Shown: positions 4,796 to 9,712 of the stretch, piece by piece | How the letters are laid out: every line of letters starts with the position of its first letter | Position numbering within the stretch: the first letter of the stretch is position 1 | Assembly: GCA_948759685.1 (NCBI GenBank) | Contig: CAQBGY010000104.1 | Coordinates: 1 to 9,712, forward strand | Length of the DNA: 9,712 bases | Source of the DNA: an uncultured Eubacterium sp. | Lineage (GTDB): Bacteria; Bacillota_A; Clostridia; Lachnospirales; Lachnospiraceae | Direction of reading: 5' to 3' | Made by a program: the position numbers and the translations under genes | The notes under the pieces: model-generated | Database searches by the model: none | Seen by the model: the letters and a program-made list of their open reading frames with translations, nothing else | Told to the model about the DNA's origin: nothing

Positions 4796-6139
4796 ATGTA
4801 TCAATTAAGCTTTTATAATTATTATGTTAACAACGGAGATCGGACAATTTACTTCAATAGCATTTCCGGTCAAATCTTCTCTGTATCAGAACAAGAACAT
4901 ATATTTCTTCAGAACCAATTCAATGATCTTATTTCTTTTGAATTAGAATATAATTCTGTGTTCAAGAAGTTTGTAGATTGGGAATTTATCACTGATATGG
5001 AAAGGGATCAGAAAGATGTTATTCGACTTATAAATCACAAGAAAGTTTTTTTGGATAAGACCTATCGCTTGGTCATTAATCCTACATTGGAATGTAATTT
5101 CAGGTGTTGGTATTGCTATGAAGACCACGTTGCGGGGAAAATGAATGAAGAGACCATAGAAAAAATAAAAAAGCATGTAAAATTAATGATTAAAGAAGAA
5201 AGGATAAGTAGTTTGCTCCTTGATTGGTTTGGAGGGGAGCCTTTATTATATTTTGACGAGATTATTGTTCCTTTATCCGAACAACTTCGTGATATAATGA
5301 CAGAAAATGGATTGCCTTTTTTCACTCAAGCAACAACAAATGGTTCATTGATAACAGAAGAAAGGGCTAAAAAGATGAATGAGTTGGGCATGAAGCATTT
5401 CCAGATAACACTGGATGGTGATGAAAAAAGACATAATCGGATACGGAATATGAATGGGGCTCCATCTTACAAGCAAATACTTCAGGGAATTTATTATTTA
5501 TGTGATAATATCCCCGATGTTAACGTAACGTTACGTATAAACTATGACACCCAGACGCTTGAGAAAAGTAATATGAAAGAAGTCTTCGAAATGATTCCTG
5601 CTAAATATCGTCATAAAATAAGTCCAAGCTTCCAACGTGTGTGGCAAACTGAAAGTAAAAGAAACGAGGAAGGTAATAATCCTAATAAACTAGCTATATT
5701 TGAATATTGCAAAGAGTTGGGATATGACGCAGAGAATCCTTCAAGTTGTTTGTCAGTTTTGAAAGGACATACATGTTATGTAGACCGTTATTATCATACG
5801 GAAATCAATTTTGACGGGAAAATATATAAATGTACTGCAAGAGCTTATTCTGACGAGTATGTGTTGGGAGAGTTGCAAGATGATGGGCATATATTATGGA
5901 ATCAAGAGAAAATGAGGAAAATGTATGCAAAGGCAACATTTGAAAATGAAATGTGTCTGGCCTGTAAGCATATGCCTTTGTGTACTGGACCTTGTTCCCA
6001 AAAACTTCTGGAAACTCCTAAAGAGTTGCTTCATACTATATGTCCATTAACCACAGCTGATGTGAATGTGGATACATTTATTCGAAATCTATATGATGGA
6101 AAAATGAAAGCGTTACAAGCTGCGAAATCAATAAGTTAA
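4796..6139 (+). CDS. Radical SAM/SPASM peptide maturase
   Basis: A 447-residue cytoplasmic enzyme. The radical SAM cluster motif is CNFRCWYC (Cys100, Cys104, Cys107), followed by WFGGEPLL (144-151), the SAM-binding GGEP. The C-terminal SPASM domain is complete: Cys327, 13 residues, GKIYKC (Cys346), then CLACKHMPLCTGPC (Cys387, 390, 396, 400) and Cys416, exactly the seven-cysteine pattern that binds two auxiliary [4Fe-4S] clusters. The first 90 residues are less conserved and may contact the leader. SPASM enzymes of this kind make thioether or carbon-carbon links in RiPPs, or assist other backbone and side-chain changes. With a seven-cysteine precursor in the same operon, cysteine thioether formation (sactipeptide or ranthipeptide type) is the leading guess, but the bond type cannot be read from sequence. 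It starts 5 bp after the protease stop. Confidence is high for the family and low for the chemistry. Confidence 0.93.
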   Translation: MYQLSFYNYYVNNGDRTIYFNSISGQIFSVSEQEHIFLQNQFNDLISFELEYNSVFKKFVDWEFITDMERDQKDVIRLINHKKVFLDKTYRLVINPTLECNFRCWYCYEDHVAGKMNEETIEKIKKHVKLMIKEERISSLLLDWFGGEPLLYFDEIIVPLSEQLRDIMTENGLPFFTQATTNGSLITEERAKKMNELGMKHFQITLDGDEKRHNRIRNMNGAPSYKQILQGIYYLCDNIPDVNVTLRINYDTQTLEKSNMKEVFEMIPAKYRHKISPSFQRVWQTESKRNEEGNNPNKLAIFEYCKELGYDAENPSSCLSVLKGHTCYVDRYYHTEINFDGKIYKCTARAYSDEYVLGELQDDGHILWNQEKMRKMYAKATFENEMCLACKHMPLCTGPCSQKLLETPKELLHTICPLTTADVNVDTFIRNLYDGKMKALQAAKSIS

Positions 6140-6154
6140 TAAAACTACTTAATT

Positions 6155-6161
6155 AAAAGGA
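6155..6161 (+). promoter_or_regulatory. Shine-Dalgarno-like site before the exporter gene
   Basis: AAAAGGA ends five bases before the ATG at 6167. It is the only clear, well-spaced Shine-Dalgarno-like sequence in this operon, and supports that start. The domain itself (FYHQHDSMDCGPAC) begins within a few residues, so no earlier start is needed. Confidence 0.5.
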
Positions 6162-6166
6162 CTTAT

Positions 6167-8383
6167 ATGGATTTTCCTTTTTATCATCAACACGACTCGA
6201 TGGATTGCGGTCCGGCCTGCTTGCAAATGATTGCTAAATTTTACGGTAAAATGCATTCTCTGCAAACCTTAAGGGAGTATTGCTATGCAAACCGTAACGG
6301 AGTCACTTTGTTAGGCATTAGCGATGCGGCAGAACGTATTGGTTTTCGTGCTATGGGCATCAAGACAGACTTTTCCAAACTGGCAAATAAGGTAATATTG
6401 CCTTGTATTGTCCATTGGAAACAAGATCATTTTGTTGTGGTGTATAAAATAAAAATTCATAAGTCCGGGAGTAAGCCTAAAGGTACAGTGTATGTGTCTG
6501 ATCCTGCATTTGGGCGTTTGAAGTATAGTATAGAAGAGTTTTGTGATGGATGGCTCAGTTCTGTTGATAAAGGAAAAGAGAAGGGAATGGTTTTAATGCT
6601 GGCGCCATCCATTCATTTTTATGACAAAGGTATCAATGATGAAACTAAAAAGCAGAGTATTTTATTTTTCTTGAATTACCTTCGTCCTCACAAAAAAATG
6701 TTTGTGCAGATCGTTTTGGGAATGTTGCTGGGACTAGTGTTCCAGTTAATATTTCCATTCTTGACTCAGTCGATGATAGACGTGGGTGTATTGAATAATA
6801 ATTTGAATTTTATTATTCTAATATTAGTCACGCAATTAATTTTATCGACTAGCCAATTGTCTGTTGGTTTCATACAAAGCTGGATATTTACGCATATTAA
6901 TACACGAATAAACGTTGCGCTAATCTCTGATTTTATTTTTAAATTACTAAAACTACCCATTCGTTTTTTTGATTCAAAAAAGACCGGGGATATCATGCAG
7001 CGCATTGGAGACCATTCGCGTATTGAAAGCTTTCTCACAAGTTCCTCTCTTGCGACTTTCTTTTCATTATTCAATTTTTTTGTGTTCGGCATCATACTTG
7101 CTATCTATAATATGCAAATACTAATCATATTTGTGATAGGGCATTCTATCTATATGGGCTGGATATTCCTTTTTTTAAGAGTACGTAGGCAATTGGATTT
7201 TAAGCGTTTTGAGAAAGCGGCAAAAAATCAAAGTAATATTATCCAGATAATAGAAGGCGCACAGGAAATAAAATTGAATAATTGCGAAAATAAAGTGCGT
7301 TGTAAATGGGAGAAAATACAAGCTGAACTTTTCGAAGTCACGGTTAAAGGGGTATCTATTGATCAAGTACAAAGTGGGGGAGCTTTTTTTATTTCTCAAA
7401 CTTTAAACATTATATTATCTGTTATAGCAGCAAAAGAAGTTATTGAAGGACGAATGACGCTTGGTATGATGATGTCTCTCTCCTATATAATAGGACAACT
7501 AAGAGGTCCTATCGAAAATATGATAGGGTTTATACATGCTTATCAAGATGCTAAAATAAGTTTGGAACGTCTGGGAGAAGTTCATTTCCAAGCTAATGAA
7601 GACCAAATAACTGAAGATGATATAACGGAATTGGAGCCAAAAGACCATAATATTAGAATCGAAGGACTTAATTTTAGCTATTTAGGTCCTAAATTAACTC
7701 CTGTTCTATCGGATATAAACTTGGTAATTCCTCAAAATAAGGTCACTGCAATTGTTGGAGCTAGTGGTAGCGGTAAGACAACATTGATTAAATTATTAAT
7801 GGGAAATTACCTTCCTGATAAAGGGCGTATTAAGATCGGGCATTTAGACCTTAATCATATTAATCCTCGTTTTTGGCGGTCGAAATGCGGCATTGTTATG
7901 CAAGAAGGGTATCTGTTCTCAGAATCTGTGGCTGAAAATATAGCTATTGGAGATGACGATATAGATAAAGAAAGATTGTACAATGCTGCTATTACTGCAA
8001 ATATTCATGATTTTATTGAAGAACTTCCCTCTGGCTATAATACGGTAATAGGTAAAGAAGGCAGTGGTATTAGTCAAGGTCAAAAGCAACGCATTTTAAT
8101 AGCACGTGCCGTTTATAAAAATCCAGATTTCATATTCTTTGATGAAGCAACTAATTCACTGGATGCAAATAATGAATCTGAAATTATGCGAAATATGGAA
8201 CGCTTCTTTGAGGGTAGAACCGTAGTAGTAGTTGCACATCGATTGAGTACCGTACAGAATGCCGATCAAATTGTAGTGTTAGATAAAGGCAAGATTGTAG
8301 AGATAGGAAATCATCAAGAATTGCTTAATCAAAAAGGATACTATTACACATTAGTAAAGAATCAACTAAACCTATCAGAATAA
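6167..8383 (+). CDS. Peptidase-containing ABC exporter (C39 bacteriocin/RiPP type)
   Basis: A 738-residue inner-membrane protein that removes the leader and exports the peptide. The N-terminal C39 cysteine protease domain (1-about 130) is intact: Gln8 for the oxyanion hole, Cys14 in DCGPAC, His88 in DHFVVVY and Asp112 in SDPAFG. The membrane domain spans about 165-460, with hydrophobic segments near 177-200, 213-232, 297-334 and 408-422. The ATPase domain (about 495-738) has Walker A GASGSGKT (531-538), Q-loop Gln579, signature ISQGQ (635-639, a variant of LSGGQ), Walker B FIFFDE with Glu660, and His691. Length and order match full-size peptidase-containing transporters. Its substrate is almost surely the Gly-Gly precursor of this operon. 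Its stop codon overlaps the next gene's ATG by one base, coupling it to the HlyD-type adaptor. Confidence 0.95.
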   Translation: MDFPFYHQHDSMDCGPACLQMIAKFYGKMHSLQTLREYCYANRNGVTLLGISDAAERIGFRAMGIKTDFSKLANKVILPCIVHWKQDHFVVVYKIKIHKSGSKPKGTVYVSDPAFGRLKYSIEEFCDGWLSSVDKGKEKGMVLMLAPSIHFYDKGINDETKKQSILFFLNYLRPHKKMFVQIVLGMLLGLVFQLIFPFLTQSMIDVGVLNNNLNFIILILVTQLILSTSQLSVGFIQSWIFTHINTRINVALISDFIFKLLKLPIRFFDSKKTGDIMQRIGDHSRIESFLTSSSLATFFSLFNFFVFGIILAIYNMQILIIFVIGHSIYMGWIFLFLRVRRQLDFKRFEKAAKNQSNIIQIIEGAQEIKLNNCENKVRCKWEKIQAELFEVTVKGVSIDQVQSGGAFFISQTLNIILSVIAAKEVIEGRMTLGMMMSLSYIIGQLRGPIENMIGFIHAYQDAKISLERLGEVHFQANEDQITEDDITELEPKDHNIRIEGLNFSYLGPKLTPVLSDINLVIPQNKVTAIVGASGSGKTTLIKLLMGNYLPDKGRIKIGHLDLNHINPRFWRSKCGIVMQEGYLFSESVAENIAIGDDDIDKERLYNAAITANIHDFIEELPSGYNTVIGKEGSGISQGQKQRILIARAVYKNPDFIFFDEATNSLDANNESEIMRNMERFFEGRTVVVVAHRLSTVQNADQIVVLDKGKIVEIGNHQELLNQKGYYYTLVKNQLNLSE

Positions 8384-9681
8384 TGGAAAGAAATGAAAAT
8401 AACATACAACTTCGGACTTCTGAGATTGATGCTATACTGGGAAAGTCTCCTAATTGGATCATGCGAACCGGTATTGGTGTCATTTGTGCCAGCGTATTGA
8501 TATTATTAGTTGGAAGTGCTTTTTTCTATTATCCGGAAACTATTAGTTGCAGTATTAATATAACCACAAATCTGCCACCCTCTCATTTAATAAATAAAGG
8601 TGGAGGACTTATTGAGAAAATGTATGTTGAAAAAGACGATATTGTCAAGAGGAACCAAATTCTTGCCGTAATAAAGAATTCCGCAAATGTGGATGATGTG
8701 TTATGGCTGAAATTAGTAATGGACTCTATAAGCACAGAACAATATAAAAAAGTAATAGATATTTTTGAGAAGAAAAAAAATCTTGAACTTGGTGATTTAA
8801 CAAACTCCTTTTCTGTACTTCAAAAGGCAATTGAATCATACGACATATTTTGTAGGCTCAAAACATATGAGAAAAAACAGCAAGCACTATTGAAAGAAAT
8901 ACAGCATACTGCCTCGTATGAACAATCTTTAATAAAAAAATATGAACTTGAAAATGCCAATTGTGATATTGCAGCGCAAGCTTTCAAAAGAGACAGTACT
9001 TTATTTGTCGGTAACGCTGCTACTATGATTGAATACGAACAAGCGAAGAGTCTATTAATACAAAAGAAAGTATCATTAATGACCAATATAGCAGAAATAG
9101 AGAATATTAGAATACAGAAAAGCCAATTATCACATGCATTAATAGAGAATACAGACCAATCTATTGAGAAAGAGAATCTGTTAATAAAAGATATGGAAAC
9201 TGCTTTCAAGAATATGCGTACAGAACTAAATCAGTGGATTCAAAATTTTGCTATAGTGGCTCCTTATGAGGGTAAAGCATCATTCTCAAAATATTGGTCT
9301 ATAGGTCAATATGTAACACCTGGCGAAGAAGTAATGACTATTATTCCAGTAGAAAACCAGTTAGTAGGCAAATTATTACTGCCGACGGCAAAATCCGGTA
9401 AAGTGAAAATAGGGCAGAAAGTCAGTATTAAATTAGATAGTTATCCATATATGGAATTTGGACTTGTGCAAGGAATAGTACAGGCTATATCCCTGATGCC
9501 ATATGAGAAGAATTATTTAGTTGATGTATCTTTGCCGCATGGGCTGCGTACTAATTATGGTAAAACACTACAGTTTAGTCAGGAAATGCCGGGAACAGCG
9601 GATATAATTACTGAAGAAATGACATTATTTGACCGTATATACAACCCTATACGATCTATACTCGTAAATATCAAGAAATAA
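8383..9681 (+). CDS. HlyD-family periplasmic adaptor of the peptide exporter
   Basis: A 432-residue membrane fusion protein. Residues 1-26 are cytoplasmic, 27-50 form one membrane anchor (IMRTGIGVICASVLILLVG then FFYY), and the rest is periplasmic. The two halves of the lipoyl-like domain are GGGLIEKMYVEKDDIVKRNQ (73-92) and the later APYEGKASFSKYWSIGQYVTPGEE. Between them lies a long helical hairpin rich in Lys, Glu, Gln and Leu (about 105-275) that would reach toward an outer-membrane channel. A beta-barrel part follows (VGKLLLPTAKSGKVKIGQKV and after). With the C39 exporter upstream it forms a type I secretion system; the TolC-like partner is not in this window and may lie downstream or elsewhere. 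The start ATG overlaps the exporter's stop. The reading frame is complete. Confidence 0.92.
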   Translation: MERNENNIQLRTSEIDAILGKSPNWIMRTGIGVICASVLILLVGSAFFYYPETISCSINITTNLPPSHLINKGGGLIEKMYVEKDDIVKRNQILAVIKNSANVDDVLWLKLVMDSISTEQYKKVIDIFEKKKNLELGDLTNSFSVLQKAIESYDIFCRLKTYEKKQQALLKEIQHTASYEQSLIKKYELENANCDIAAQAFKRDSTLFVGNAATMIEYEQAKSLLIQKKVSLMTNIAEIENIRIQKSQLSHALIENTDQSIEKENLLIKDMETAFKNMRTELNQWIQNFAIVAPYEGKASFSKYWSIGQYVTPGEEVMTIIPVENQLVGKLLLPTAKSGKVKIGQKVSIKLDSYPYMEFGLVQGIVQAISLMPYEKNYLVDVSLPHGLRTNYGKTLQFSQEMPGTADIITEEMTLFDRIYNPIRSILVNIKK

Positions 9682-9712
9682 GAAAAAACAGTTTGTATTT
9701 ATTTTATAATTA
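9682..9712. other. Right edge, AT-rich, no feature recognised
   Basis: Thirty-one AT-rich bases follow the HlyD stop codon. I see no hairpin terminator and no start codon here, so the operon could continue past the window. Confidence 0.5.

Noticed and set aside
6766..7399. Minus-strand frames inside the exporter gene
   Set aside because: They are shadows of the membrane-domain coding sequence, with no recognisable motif. The same applies to minus-strand frames at 1676-1894, 2000-2218, 4943-5325 and 8820-9209.
8072..8086. Degenerate ABC signature (ISQGQ) as a sign of an inactive transporter
   Set aside because: Walker A, Walker B with its glutamate, Q-loop and H-loop are intact, and the last GQ of the signature is kept; SQGQ-like signatures occur in functional peptide exporters.

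Overview
The window looks like chromosomal DNA from a gut-type Bacteroidales (Bacteroides, Phocaeicola or Parabacteroides). Three things suggest this: minus-strand TAnnTTTG promoter boxes of the Bacteroides type, an HU-type DNA-binding protein carrying an extra C-terminal winged-helix domain (a Bacteroidetes speciality), and A-rich translation starts with almost no Shine-Dalgarno sequences. This genus-level placement is inference.

Left part (1-802, minus strand, about 47% G+C in the stretch I counted): the first codons of a gene leaving the window, probably an HU-family protein, with a recognisable promoter; then a complete HU-plus-winged-helix protein (802-194). Between that gene and the next operon lies an AT-rich, gene-free region (803-1255). 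It holds a striking operator-like array: four copies of the palindrome ACTATAGT spaced exactly 22 bp apart, overlapping a perfect minus-strand TAnnTTTG box.

Right part (1256-9681, plus strand, clearly AT-richer): a seven-gene operon for a ribosomally made, modified and exported peptide (RiPP). In order: a GT2 glycosyltransferase; a second GT-A glycosyltransferase that resembles animal polypeptide GalNAc-transferases (DxH metal motif and the Gal/GalNAc-T signature); a 119-residue precursor; a secreted S41-type protease; a radical SAM/SPASM enzyme with a complete seven-cysteine SPASM domain; a C39 peptidase-containing ABC exporter; and an HlyD-type periplasmic adaptor. The genes are tightly packed or overlapping, except for 113 bp after the precursor, which contains two hairpins.

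Proposed logic (inference): the precursor has a leader ending in Gly-Gly, a core with seven regularly spaced cysteines, and a cysteine-free, mucin-like C-terminal tail made of five Pro-(Ser/Thr)-x-x tetrads. The radical SAM enzyme would act on the cysteine segment, the two glycosyltransferases would put an O-glycan on Thr/Ser (most plausibly in the tail), and the exporter would cut after Gly-Gly and export the product through the HlyD adaptor and an outer-membrane channel not seen here. The S41 protease would act in the periplasm. A RiPP that is both radical-SAM-modified and mucin-type O-glycosylated would be unusual, and is the most interesting candidate system in the window. No immunity gene is recognisable.
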